A DNA stretch of 64,000 nt from Providencia huaxiensis (GTDB taxonomy: Bacteria; Pseudomonadota; Gammaproteobacteria; Enterobacterales; Enterobacteriaceae). A model generated the notes under the pieces. The model had not been told where the DNA came from. It searched no databases and was given only the letters and a program-made list of their open reading frames with translations. The stretch is from positions 3,038,001 to 3,102,000 of the forward strand of contig NZ_CP031123.2 in assembly GCF_002843235.3 (NCBI RefSeq), given 5' to 3'. Position numbers and translations under genes: made by a program. Positions 52,190 to 61,041 of the stretch are shown here, piece by piece. How positions within the stretch are numbered: the first letter of the stretch is position 1; every line of letters starts with the position of its first letter.

Positions 52190-53439
52190 GAGCGCACCTC
52201 CGTCACATAATCCGTTTGGCCATTATTACGACGTAAATGCTTCAAAATATATTGCGCTTGATAATACCCACTTCCACGCTGAGATAATTTAAAATATATC
52301 GCCACGCACAAAGCAATAAGAAAACTGATACCGAATAAAATCGTTACTGCGAAACTGATAAATAGCACACCTGTATCCACAATATTAACCCAGTCCCAAT
52401 AATCCCAATATCCGCCTTTCTCTAGGGTTTCGGAAATTGATAACCCTCCGGCCATAAAGACAAAGAACATTAAAAGTAAGCAAACGAACCCCCACAGCCC
52501 GAAATAAAAACCTCGTTCTTGAGGAGCCCCCTTACCAATCAAGCTATAGGCAAGTCCGTCTTGGTGATTGTAAATACCAAAAATTACCTGATCTTTTGAA
52601 TGCGCTTGGATATTTTTATGAAAAACCTCAAGTTCGTCACCTTGGGCAATAAAGAGATTATGGTTGTTAAATAATGGCTCATTAGCTGAAACCAAAACAT
52701 CCATATGGCTTTTATTAATCTGCAAGCCGATATGATTAAGCTTTTGTTCTGTATCCCCTCTTGCAACGGTTAAGCTAAGGGTTGAGGTAATATTAACCTT
52801 CCCACGAGTGGTGAGTAGTGACGCTTTATCACGATAATTATCGACTGATTGACGCAATTTACGGGCTTTGGCTTTCGAGGTTTTAATCCCTGGAATGTTA
52901 ATTTCCTGCTCTTGCTCGCTTTTTTGGTATTGCCCATCAATAACCAAATCCAACGCCTTTAAAATTCGCTTTCGTTTTGGACTTAAAATATATTTGGTTT
53001 CGGCCAATGCAAGGCCAAACAGAACGATCCCGCCGAAAGCTGCTAAACCTAGAATTGCCACTAGGATGATCATTAAGAAACTATCATCTGCATTAATAAA
53101 ACAGTAATACACTGCAGGAATTAGCATCATTAACAACAATGAAACTAAATATTGTATTCCTAACTTTCGAGTAAAACCGACTGTTCTGTCAGGCTCTAAA
53201 CGACCATGCTTTTCATGGTAAACCCATTTAACCCAATAGCTTCCATCGTTCATCTCTTCTGCGCAAATTATCAATGAGTCACCTTGCTGTATGCGCTCTA
53301 AAAAAATTTCGCTATTTGAAAAATCATCCTGATTAAAGAAAAATACTTTTTCACAAGCAATCAGTCTTACCATCCCCATTGGGCTGACATTTCGATAATC
53401 ACACTGAGTAAGATTGACATGGAAATATTGAGCTCGCAT
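52186..53439 (-). CDS. Multi-spanning membrane protein of unknown function
   Basis: I do not recognise this 417-residue protein. It starts MRAQYFHVNLTQCDYRNVSP. It has two membrane helices near residues 92-112 and 118-145, then a soluble central region (about 150-310) with a basic helical part (KTSKAKARKLRQSVDNYRDK). Two further membrane segments lie near 318-340 and 360-390. The central region could form a beta-sandwich (VNITSTLSLTVARGD, LFIAQGDELEVFHKN). No catalytic motif is visible. Its 3' end overlaps the Asp-box gene, so the pair is probably one functional unit. Confidence 0.75.
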   Translation of the reverse strand: MRAQYFHVNLTQCDYRNVSPMGMVRLIACEKVFFFNQDDFSNSEIFLERIQQGDSLIICAEEMNDGSYWVKWVYHEKHGRLEPDRTVGFTRKLGIQYLVSLLLMMLIPAVYYCFINADDSFLMIILVAILGLAAFGGIVLFGLALAETKYILSPKRKRILKALDLVIDGQYQKSEQEQEINIPGIKTSKAKARKLRQSVDNYRDKASLLTTRGKVNITSTLSLTVARGDTEQKLNHIGLQINKSHMDVLVSANEPLFNNHNLFIAQGDELEVFHKNIQAHSKDQVIFGIYNHQDGLAYSLIGKGAPQERGFYFGLWGFVCLLLMFFVFMAGGLSISETLEKGGYWDYWDWVNIVDTGVLFISFAVTILFGISFLIALCVAIYFKLSQRGSGYYQAQYILKHLRRNNGQTDYVTEVRS

Positions 53440-53572
53440 GAATAGTGCCTAATTTGCTAAGTAAATTTAACATTATGATAATAAATAAAGGTATATAGCC
53501 CTAGCAAAACTTACCTTATAATAAAATAATTCAGACAATGATTAACGCCTTTAACCGCCAATTATCTTAGGC

Positions 53573-53703
53573 GTTATACTCTAAATAATTCATGGTGCAG
53601 TTAGGCGACAAATGAATGAGACGCTAGGAGCCTACACCAGTAGGTGACTAGTGCGAATGAGTGCAGTCAACAACACGGCAACGTGAAGTATGACGAGTAT
53701 AAC
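53573..53703. repeat. ERIC (IRU)-type intergenic repeat
   Basis: This 131-base element is bounded by the inverted ends GTTATACTC and GAGTATAAC. Its centre (AGGAGCCTACACCAGTAGGTGACTAG, split here around 53627) is the degenerate counterpart of the ERIC core AGGAGCTTACATAAGTAAGTGACTGG. It lies between the membrane-protein gene and hutC. The repeat is transcribable and highly structured. Confidence 0.85.
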
Positions 53704-53734
53704 TAGCAAAGCCCATAATTACTGATAAACTGCA

Positions 53735-53752
53735 TTACATACAAAGTTTGTG
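53735..53752. promoter_or_regulatory. Candidate operator upstream of hutC
   Basis: TTACATACAA (53735-53744; TTGTATGTAA on the other strand) resembles half of a HutC-type operator. It overlaps the palindrome ACAAAGTTTGT (53741-53751). Autoregulation is inferred; the match is partial. Confidence 0.35.
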
Positions 53753-53808
53753 AGTGAAATGTGGCAATAAAACAATTTTACCACTCCTTCCTTTAACAAT
53801 AATTTTGA

Positions 53809-54531
53809 ATGACAGCGATGACATCACAACCTGCATATAAGCAAATTCAGTCTTACATTTTACGCAGTATTGATTTAGGAATTTTTAAGCCTGAAACTCA
53901 AATTCCCACAGAACTTGAGCTGTGCGCTCAATTTAATGTGAGCCGTATGACGGTGAATAAGGCCATTTCCGAGTTAAGCCAAAAAGGGATCTTGAATCGT
54001 ATTGCAGGAAAAGGCACATTTGTTGCCACTCAAAAACATGAACTCCCCGTTACAAAAGCATTTGATATTTTTGATGAAATTTCAACAAGCGGTAATAAAT
54101 ATAGCGGTCACCAATTACAGCTTAAAATTATTTCGGCATCAGCAGAAATCGCGCTACAGCTAGGAATTAGTGAAGGAAGTGATGTGGGTTACTGTAAAGT
54201 TCTACATTTTGAAAATGATATTCCTTTAATGTTAGAAGAACGCTATGTTAATCATGCCATTGTGCCTGATTTTGTTAAGCAAAAATATGGTGACACTGAA
54301 ACGCCGAGCGGTTATTTACAACGCCATTTTCCTGTTAGTGAAATGGAACATACTATTGAAGCCGCATTAGCCACAAAATCCATTGCTCAATCATTATCAA
54401 TTAAAGAAAACTCACCTTGCTTACAACTTAGCCGTCGCACTTGGACAGGTAGCACTCTAATTAGCTACGTTAATATGATCACAGCTGGCTCGCGTTACAA
54501 ATTAAAATTACATTCGCGAATTGAGAATTAA
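53809..54531 (+). CDS. hutC: GntR-family regulator, HutC type (histidine/urocanate utilisation repressor)
   Basis: The 240-residue protein has a GntR winged helix (about 10-75) with IPTELELCAQFNVSRMTVNKAI and GKGTFVA. A UTRA effector domain follows (about 95-235), containing MLEERYVNHAIVPDF and the C-terminal SYVNMITAGSRYKL. The combination is that of HutC, which represses hut genes and releases DNA on binding urocanate. The convergent minus-strand cluster contains hutU, supporting the assignment. The start at 53809 or the in-frame ATG at 53821 are both possible; neither has a strong ribosome-binding site. Confidence 0.85.
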   Translation: MTAMTSQPAYKQIQSYILRSIDLGIFKPETQIPTELELCAQFNVSRMTVNKAISELSQKGILNRIAGKGTFVATQKHELPVTKAFDIFDEISTSGNKYSGHQLQLKIISASAEIALQLGISEGSDVGYCKVLHFENDIPLMLEERYVNHAIVPDFVKQKYGDTETPSGYLQRHFPVSEMEHTIEAALATKSIAQSLSIKENSPCLQLSRRTWTGSTLISYVNMITAGSRYKLKLHSRIEN

Positions 54532-54537
54532 TGCAAA

Positions 54538-54564
54538 ATAAAAAAATGGGGCAAAATTGCCCCA
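54538..54564. terminator. Terminator shared by hutC and the etf genes
   Basis: TGGGGCAA/TTGCCCCA (54547-54554 with 54557-54564) has a two-base loop. Seven A residues on the left give a T run on the minus strand, so it is a strong end for the etf unit and a weaker one for hutC. Confidence 0.85.
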
Positions 54565-54618
54565 AAGCGACTGATAAAACAAAAATATCAAGCACAACTA
54601 CATCACAACAAATTCGTT

Positions 54619-56301
54619 TTACATTCCCTGATAAATAGGGCCTTCGCCTCCTTGCGGGGCTGTCCAAGTGATATTCTGTAACGGGTCTTTAATATCACAA
54701 GCCTTACAATGTAGGCAGTTTTGCGCATTAATTTGCAGTTTTTCTTCGCTCTTATCCTCTACAATTTCATAGACTCCCGCGGGGCAATAACGCGTCTCGG
54801 GCGCAGCATATTTCATTAAATTAACTTGGATAGGGACATTAATATCCGCCAATTTTAAATGGCAGGGTTGTTCCTCTTCATGATTCGTATTCGATAAAAA
54901 CACGGAAGAAGGCTTATCAAAAATTAATTTTCCATCGGGTTTTGGGTAATTTATTGGCGAAAAATTTCGTGCTTCTTTTATTCCTTCATGGTCTGCGTGT
55001 TTTAGCTTTAAAGTCCACGGACTACGGCCTTTTAATAACAATTGTTCCGCACCAAATAACATTGACCCAATCACTAACCCTTTTTTCATATAGGGTTTAA
55101 AATTGCGTGTTTGATAAAGTTCTTGATATAGCCAGCTCTCTTCAAATAGCTGGCGAAATTGTTTTTTAAACTGTGAATAGTCAACCATTCCATTCTGGTT
55201 AGCACTGAACCAGGCTTCTGCTGCTAATAACCCACTTTTCACTGCACAGTGTGTACCTTTAATTCGAGCTGCATTAAGAAAACCTGCATCATCACCGATT
55301 AATACACCACCGGGAAAGCTCAATTCAGGTAACGCGGCCAGCCCACCGGCCACCATCGTTCTAGCGCCATAGCTAATACGCTCTCCCCCTGATAAAAAAG
55401 CACTAAACTCAGGGTGGGTCTTTAAACGCTGAAACTCATCAAACGGTGATAAATAAGGGTTTTCATAATTTAACCCGACTACCAAACCCACTGCGACTAA
55501 GTTATCTCCATAGTGATAAGCAAAGCCGCCGCCATAGGTGTGGTTATCTAGGGGCCAACCAACAGAATGCACAACCAGCCCTGCTTGGTGTTGCTCTTTG
55601 GGAATTTGCCAAATCTCTTTGATGCCCAAGCCATAGGTTTGTTTACCGCTCTCTGCGGCTAAATTAAAATGATTTATCAATCTCTTACCTAGCTGGCCAC
55701 GGCACCCTTCCGCAAAAAAGGTCATTTTTGCCAGTAAATTCATACCTGGTTGGTACATCGCTGTTGGGTTGCCTGATTTATCCAGCCCCATGTCTCCGGT
55801 GGTGACGCCTATTACTTGGTTTTTATCATCAAACAGCACGTCAGTGGCAGCAAATCCGGCAAAAACATCAACACCTAATCTTTCAGCCTCAACGGCAAGT
55901 GCAGCACTTATCTGCCCTAAGCTACCAATGAGGTTGCCATTATTTTTCAAACAGCTTGGCAATAAAGATAGAGGTAAATGGCTCGCTTTATTTTCTTTCA
56001 ACCATAAAAAACGGTCATGGTTTACAGGGGTTAAAGAAGCCGACACCTTTTGTTGCCAATCTGGCAGCAATTCATCAAGAGCCCGAGGGTCTATCACCGC
56101 GCCAGATAAAATATGAGCACCTATCTGCGCACCTTTATCAATTAAACAAACTGATATCTCTGTGCCTTTCTCTGCTGCTAGCTGCTTTAATCGTATTGCT
56201 GCAGATAACCCTGCGGGTCCACCACCGACAATCAGGACATCGAACTCCATCGATTCCCGCTCGGGAGCCTCGTTTATCTTATCAATATTGTCGATAGCCA
56301 T
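54619..56301 (-). CDS. Electron transfer flavoprotein-ubiquinone oxidoreductase
   Basis: ETF-QO moves electrons from reduced ETF to the quinone pool at the inner membrane. The 560-residue protein has the N-terminal FAD motif VLIVGGGPAGLSAAIRL (about 25-41) and the IDKGAQIGAHILSG segment. The C-terminal [4Fe-4S] domain has Cys residues in RYCPAGVYEI and NAQNCLHCKACDIKDP. It is a full-length ETFDH type, not the shorter FixC/FixX split form. It is the last gene of the minus-strand array, 11 bases after etfA. Confidence 0.95.
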   Translation of the reverse strand: MAIDNIDKINEAPERESMEFDVLIVGGGPAGLSAAIRLKQLAAEKGTEISVCLIDKGAQIGAHILSGAVIDPRALDELLPDWQQKVSASLTPVNHDRFLWLKENKASHLPLSLLPSCLKNNGNLIGSLGQISAALAVEAERLGVDVFAGFAATDVLFDDKNQVIGVTTGDMGLDKSGNPTAMYQPGMNLLAKMTFFAEGCRGQLGKRLINHFNLAAESGKQTYGLGIKEIWQIPKEQHQAGLVVHSVGWPLDNHTYGGGFAYHYGDNLVAVGLVVGLNYENPYLSPFDEFQRLKTHPEFSAFLSGGERISYGARTMVAGGLAALPELSFPGGVLIGDDAGFLNAARIKGTHCAVKSGLLAAEAWFSANQNGMVDYSQFKKQFRQLFEESWLYQELYQTRNFKPYMKKGLVIGSMLFGAEQLLLKGRSPWTLKLKHADHEGIKEARNFSPINYPKPDGKLIFDKPSSVFLSNTNHEEEQPCHLKLADINVPIQVNLMKYAAPETRYCPAGVYEIVEDKSEEKLQINAQNCLHCKACDIKDPLQNITWTAPQGGEGPIYQGM

Positions 56302-56312
56302 TTGTCCACCTC

Positions 56313-57263
56313 TTACGCTAATGCTTTGTCAAATTCCGGTAAGATCTCAAATAGATCGCCAACAATGCCATAATCCGCGACTTGGAAAATCGGTGCCTCA
56401 GGATCACTATTAATAGCAACGATCACTTTACTTTCCTTCATACCAGCAACATGTTGAATTGCCCCGGAAATCCCTACTGCGATATATAAATCGGGTGCAA
56501 CGATTTTCCCTGTTTGTCCTACTTGGTAGTCATTTGGAACAAAACCAGCATCTACCGCAGCACGTGAAGCACCCACCGCAGCGCTAAGTTTGTCAGCTAT
56601 CGTTTCCAATAACGCAAAGTTGTCACCTGAACTCAAACCTCTCCCCCCTGAAATAACCACTTTTGCAGAACTCAATTCCGCACGGCTTACTTGGGTTAGA
56701 GATTGGCTTTTTAACTGACTACGCAAGGGAATATCAGCAAAGGAGACTTTTTCAATTTCAGCATGATTTTGCGCTTCATATCCCCCAGAAAATGCCGAAC
56801 TACGCACTGTAATGACCACCTGCTGGCCATTATTTTGTACTGTTGCTAACGCATTTCCTGCATAAATAGGCCTAATAAAAGCTTGAGGATCAATAACTTG
56901 GGTAATGTCTGAAATTTGTGCGATCCCTAACGTTGCCGCAACCCGTGGAGCAATGTTTTTACCAAATGTCGTCGCTGGAAACAGTAAATGGGTATATTCT
57001 TTTGCGATACTTGCCACTGCATGGCCCATCGGCTCTGCAAGTTGGTTTTTAAGGTTATCTGATTGTATTTCTAGGACTTTACTCACGCCCTGTATACTTG
57101 CAGCTGACTGAGCGACCTGTTCCGTCTCACTTCCTGCAACTAATAAGTGCAAATGACCACCAGCTGTGAGAAGTTGCTTTGCAGCGTTAATACTATGATA
57201 AGTAGATGTTTTTATTGTTTGATTATCATGTTCGACAACCACTAATACCGATATTTGGCTCAT
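56313..57263 (-). CDS. etfA: Electron transfer flavoprotein alpha subunit
   Basis: The 316-residue alpha subunit has the ETF N-terminal domain ([15 protein letters not shown]). The FAD-binding C-terminal domain follows, with [43 protein letters not shown] and [10 protein letters not shown]. With EtfB it accepts electrons from acyl-CoA dehydrogenase. It is 15 bases after etfB, and ETF-QO follows, so the three form a unit. Confidence 0.96.
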   Translation of the reverse strand: MSQISVLVVVEHDNQTIKTSTYHSINAAKQLLTAGGHLHLLVAGSETEQVAQSAASIQGVSKVLEIQSDNLKNQLAEPMGHAVASIAKEYTHLLFPATTFGKNIAPRVAATLGIAQISDITQVIDPQAFIRPIYAGNALATVQNNGQQVVITVRSSAFSGGYEAQNHAEIEKVSFADIPLRSQLKSQSLTQVSRAELSSAKVVISGGRGLSSGDNFALLETIADKLSAAVGASRAAVDAGFVPNDYQVGQTGKIVAPDLYIAVGISGAIQHVAGMKESKVIVAINSDPEAPIFQVADYGIVGDLFEILPEFDKALA

Positions 57264-57278
57264 AGATATTTTCCTCGA

Positions 57279-58034
57279 TTAAATCACTTCTTTCGCTTGT
57301 AATGCACTAACTAGCTCTGTCGCGCTGCTTAACAATGTGCATTGCCCCGCTCGTTTTTTAGGTTCTGAGACACTCAGCGTTTTAATTTGCCCTAATGGCG
57401 TAAAATCCATCTCAGCAATATCGATAATATCTAACGTTTTTTTCTTAGCTTTCATGATATTAGGCAAAGTAGCATAACGAGGTTCATTGAGCCGTAAGTC
57501 CGTTGTGATAACCGCTGGTAATGGCATCTCTAACGTTTCTAAGCCACCATCAATTTCCCTTGTCACTTGCAATAATTGGCCTTCAAGCTTCACTTGTGAG
57601 GCAAATGTTGCCTGCGGATAGTCCAATAATGCACTAAGCATTTGGCCGATTTGATTACAGTCATCATCAATCGCTTGTTTGCCTAATAAAATAAGATCTG
57701 GCTGTTCCTTTTGCACAATTTGTTGAAGTAAACGTGCAATATCCAGTGGTTCTAAGGTTAACTCTTCCGGCTTTTGGACTAAAACCCCGCGATCTGCCCC
57801 AATCGCCATCGCACTGCGTAATGTATCTTGATAACCAATATCACCAACGGAAACAGCAATAACTTCTGCCGCTTTTCCCGCCTCTTTCAAACGTACAGCT
57901 TCTTCGACGGCAATTTCATCGAAGGGGTTGATGGCCATTTTGACATTTGCCAGCTCAACTCCTGAACCATCGGCTTTCACTCTTATTTTGACGTTATGGT
58001 CTATCACTCGCTTCACTGCGACTAAAATTTTCAT
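57279..58034 (-). CDS. etfB: Electron transfer flavoprotein beta subunit
   Basis: The 251-residue beta subunit begins [19 protein letters not shown], with the AMP-binding [16 protein letters not shown] and the ETF-beta signature ([35 protein letters not shown]). It is 152 bases downstream of the permease gene; that gap contains a short inverted repeat but no strong terminator. Confidence 0.96.
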   Translation of the reverse strand: MKILVAVKRVIDHNVKIRVKADGSGVELANVKMAINPFDEIAVEEAVRLKEAGKAAEVIAVSVGDIGYQDTLRSAMAIGADRGVLVQKPEELTLEPLDIARLLQQIVQKEQPDLILLGKQAIDDDCNQIGQMLSALLDYPQATFASQVKLEGQLLQVTREIDGGLETLEMPLPAVITTDLRLNEPRYATLPNIMKAKKKTLDIIDIAEMDFTPLGQIKTLSVSEPKKRAGQCTLLSSATELVSALQAKEVI

Positions 58035-58186
58035 AGCAACTCCTATCCCAATTCTTCAGCGATTGGTGGGTATGGTAATGTTCTAAAATCGTTTTTTAGG
58101 TTGAGAGAAACCGTAACAGTGATATTCACACTGCTACTGGCTATCTCAATTTTTACTATTTTGAATGCTAATTTTTTATGAAATGG

Positions 58187-59626
58187 TTATTTACTCGTAG
58201 GTAATATCAATCTGTCTGCCACTGACATAGGCCATTTTTTAATCGCCACATAGTAAATAACGCTGGTTGCGACTAAACCCACAATCCATGAGATATCAAC
58301 CCCGCCCAGTTTTTCGACTAAAGGCCCGGTATAGAAGCCCGTGGAAATAAATGGCAATTGAATCAATACCCCAACGATGTAAGTGATAATCCCAACTTTA
58401 TTCCAACGTCCATAACGGCCATTTGGATTAGCTAGCTCAGGTACATCGTAGCGGCCTTTAGTGACCCAATAGTAGTCAACGAGATTAATTGCACTCCAAG
58501 GGGTGAAAAATGCGAGTAAAAACAGCAAGAAAGCAGAGAATAACTTTAAGAATGAGTGCTGGCCTGCTAACCCTAAAGCGGTCGAGAAACTCACCATCAG
58601 AATGATGAAAAATAACCTTTGTCCGCGAGAAATTTGGCTTTTCCCTCGGAAACCACACCAGATCGCTGCCATAGACATAAAGCTACCATAAGCATTCAGT
58701 GCAGTTATGGTCACTTTCCCATAAAAAATACTGATGTACAGCAACGCTGCGATTAAACCTGTGCTACCTAACCCTACGATATAAGAGACTTCGTTACCTG
58801 CAAATTGATTGCCGGCAAGTGCTGCGGCAAAAACCCCTAAAATCATCGATGCTTGCGTACCAATCACTGTACCTGAACCGACGGCCAAAAAGGCTTTTAT
58901 TGTCGGAGTTTTAGTCGGTAAATAGCGAGAATAGTCAGCAACATAAGGCCCAAATGCAATTTGCCAAGAAGCGGACAATGACATCGCTAATAGAAAGTTC
59001 GTCCAGCTAAAATGGCGGTTTTCGAGTAGTATTGAGACATCATTCATATAAAACAGACGGAAAAATAGATAGAAGAACGTAATTACGCCTATAACGCTCG
59101 CCACTTTCCCTAAAATATGGATGATGCGATAACCACAAATTGTGATGCCGATTATCACCACACCAAAAATGATAATTCCCACCCAATCCGTCACATGTAA
59201 TAACTGACCGACTGCTTGCCCTGCCAGCACAGTACCACTAGCAGAAAACCCGACATACATCATACAAACCAGTAAGATAGGGATAACTGCACCATATACG
59301 CCAAACTGTACACGGCTCGAAATCATTTGTGGTAGCCCCAATTTCGGCCCTTGCACTGCATGCAAGGCCATCACCGCACCACCTAATAATTGGCCAATAA
59401 ATAAGCCTATTAATGACCAGAATACATCGCCACCCAGTACCACAGCCAAGGCACCAGTGACAATTGCGGTTATTTGCAAATTAGAACCAAACCAAAGTGT
59501 GAATTGGCTTGATAAGGTGCCGTGGCGCTCGGACTCTGGAATGTAGTCGATGGAACGCGCTTCGATTAAAGGTACATTCTCCTGCCGGGCTTTTTGCCCT
59601 GTTGCGATGTCGTTTGAAACTGTCAT
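58187..59626 (-). CDS. NCS1-family permease, candidate urocanate or imidazolepropionate importer
   Basis: The 479-residue protein has about 12 membrane segments and NCS1 (cytosine/allantoin/hydantoin permease) hallmarks, including LWFGSNLQITAI and GPKLGLPQMISSRVQFGVYG. In Pseudomonas hut clusters an NCS1-type carrier is the urocanate transporter. The position between hutU-linked enzymes and etf genes suggests an imidazole carboxylate as substrate rather than cytosine. A separate promoter is possible because a terminator-like hairpin lies upstream. Confidence 0.85.
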   Translation of the reverse strand: MTVSNDIATGQKARQENVPLIEARSIDYIPESERHGTLSSQFTLWFGSNLQITAIVTGALAVVLGGDVFWSLIGLFIGQLLGGAVMALHAVQGPKLGLPQMISSRVQFGVYGAVIPILLVCMMYVGFSASGTVLAGQAVGQLLHVTDWVGIIIFGVVIIGITICGYRIIHILGKVASVIGVITFFYLFFRLFYMNDVSILLENRHFSWTNFLLAMSLSASWQIAFGPYVADYSRYLPTKTPTIKAFLAVGSGTVIGTQASMILGVFAAALAGNQFAGNEVSYIVGLGSTGLIAALLYISIFYGKVTITALNAYGSFMSMAAIWCGFRGKSQISRGQRLFFIILMVSFSTALGLAGQHSFLKLFSAFLLFLLAFFTPWSAINLVDYYWVTKGRYDVPELANPNGRYGRWNKVGIITYIVGVLIQLPFISTGFYTGPLVEKLGGVDISWIVGLVATSVIYYVAIKKWPMSVADRLILPTSK

Positions 59627-59691
59627 GGTAACTCCTCTTTAAGCAAGGCTGGCTTAAAGAATGAACCAATTAATCGTAATGGAACCGCAAT

Positions 59692-59716
59692 AACTACAGT
59701 TGTAAGGTACAGTTAT
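59692..59716. promoter_or_regulatory. Inverted/direct repeat upstream of the NCS1 permease gene
   Basis: The sequence from 59692 has outer arms AACT/AGTT, an internal TTGTA-AGG-TACAG pseudo-palindrome and the repeat ACAGTT twice. It may be a regulator site for the permease, but it does not fit the HutC spacing well. Confidence 0.3.
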
Positions 59717-59855
59717 TAAGCATTACGCTGGGTGATGTTTTATCTGTTATTCACCCTAAATAACTAATTGAAATACATTCTTAAACCTGATTGTTGTTGT
59801 GTTTTTAATTCCATGATCCTGTTGTCAGGTAGTGCTTCCTATGGTGCTCCATAAA

Positions 59856-59882
59856 CCAGTAAACGCCTGTCCCGCTTACTGG
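59856..59882 (-). terminator. Hairpin after the acyl-CoA dehydrogenase gene
   Basis: CCAGTAA(G)CG pairs with CG(T)TTACTGG, read on the minus strand. It is followed by TTTATGG, a weak T run. It divides hutU-CoA transferase-dehydrogenase from the permease. Confidence 0.6.
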
Positions 59883-59901
59883 CTCAATACTGATAAATAA
59901 C

Positions 59902-61041
59902 TTAATGGGCGTCTAAAACGGCACGTGAAATAATAATTTTTTGTATTTCTGACGTCCCTTCAAAAATTCGTAAAATCCGTGCATCCCGCACATAACGCTC
60001 GAGAGGCAGGTCACGAATATAACCGTAGCCTCCGTGAAGCTGTAATGCTGCATCCGTAACAAAACCTGCGCACTCAGCTGCAAACAATTTTGCCGTAGCA
60101 GATTGCAAACTAAAACGTTCCCCTGAATCACGTAATTCCGCAGCTTGCCAAGTCAACATACGAGCAGCTTCCAATTGCGTGTGCATATCCGCAATACGCC
60201 ATTGGGTTCCTTGGTAAGCCGCTAATGGCTTTTTACCAATTTGGCGTTCTTTTACCCAGCCTAAAGCACTTTCCATCGCGGCTCGAGCAATACCTAATGA
60301 GGTTGCGGCCACTTCGACGCGCCCTTTATCTAAAACTTCCATGGCGGTATGAAACCCTTTGTTTTCCTCTCCCAGTAATGCAGATTCAGGTAGCCAACAA
60401 TTCAGTGCTAATTCATAAATGGTGCTACCCCGTAACCCCATGGTTTTTTCAGGTTGAGAAAATGCCACACCTTCCGTGCCTTTAGGGATCATAAATGCGC
60501 TGATCCCGCGAGCCCCTGCTTCTATATCCGTTTTCGCATATAACACGATGAAATCAGCTTCTTTGGCGTTAGTAATATAGTGTTTATTACCCCGAATGCG
60601 CCAGCCACCATTTTCACGAGTTGCCACGGTTCGCATATCTGCAGGGTTAGAGCCAGCAGCTGGCTCAGTTAAGCCAAATGCACCTAATAATTCCCCAGCT
60701 GCGGCTTTTGGTAACCAATGCTGTTTTTGCTCTTCTGTACCGCCAATCAGAATTGAATCTGTCGCCAAAAAATGCGCTGTTAGAGCCGATGAAGTCGAAG
60801 CACAAGCCGCTGCAACCGCTTCTACCACCTTACTCATCGCTACACTACCAATACCAAAACCGCCATACTGTTCAGGTAAATTAATTCCCCAACAGCCCAT
60901 TTCCCCCAACGCTTGTAAACTTTCAGCGCAAAAGGTTTCGGTTTCATCGTATCTTTGTGCATTCGGCTGTAAAATGTCGTGACAAACTTTTTCTATCGCA
61001 TCCACAACGGCTTGTTCTGTTTCATTAATATCAAAACTCAT
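59902..61041 (-). CDS. Acyl-CoA dehydrogenase
   Basis: The 379-residue flavoprotein is of the short/medium-chain acyl-CoA dehydrogenase type. FAD and acyl-CoA signatures are present: FGLTEPAAGSNPADMRT (about 133-149), the QLHGGYGY segment (about 337) and the catalytic glutamate in RILRIFEGTSEIQ (about 364). It overlaps the CoA-transferase gene by four bases and lies in the same array as etfAB and ETF-QO, so its electron route is encoded locally. I infer 3-(imidazol-4-yl)propanoyl-CoA as the substrate because of hutU and HutC nearby; butyryl-CoA-like substrates are the alternative. Confidence 0.92.
   Translation of the reverse strand: MSFDINETEQAVVDAIEKVCHDILQPNAQRYDETETFCAESLQALGEMGCWGINLPEQYGGFGIGSVAMSKVVEAVAAACASTSSALTAHFLATDSILIGGTEEQKQHWLPKAAAGELLGAFGLTEPAAGSNPADMRTVATRENGGWRIRGNKHYITNAKEADFIVLYAKTDIEAGARGISAFMIPKGTEGVAFSQPEKTMGLRGSTIYELALNCWLPESALLGEENKGFHTAMEVLDKGRVEVAATSLGIARAAMESALGWVKERQIGKKPLAAYQGTQWRIADMHTQLEAARMLTWQAAELRDSGERFSLQSATAKLFAAECAGFVTDAALQLHGGYGYIRDLPLERYVRDARILRIFEGTSEIQKIIISRAVLDAH

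Noticed and set aside
55769..56297. Two overlapping 113-115-codon frames opposite ETF-QO
   Set aside because: Antisense shadows of a full-length oxidoreductase gene.
58100..58135. CRP-site-like palindrome before etfB (CAGTG-ATATTCA-CACTG)
   Set aside because: The spacing does not fit CRP, and as a terminator it lacks a T run.
60596..60982. 128-codon frame opposite the acyl-CoA dehydrogenase
   Set aside because: Antisense to a clear dehydrogenase and without a family signature.
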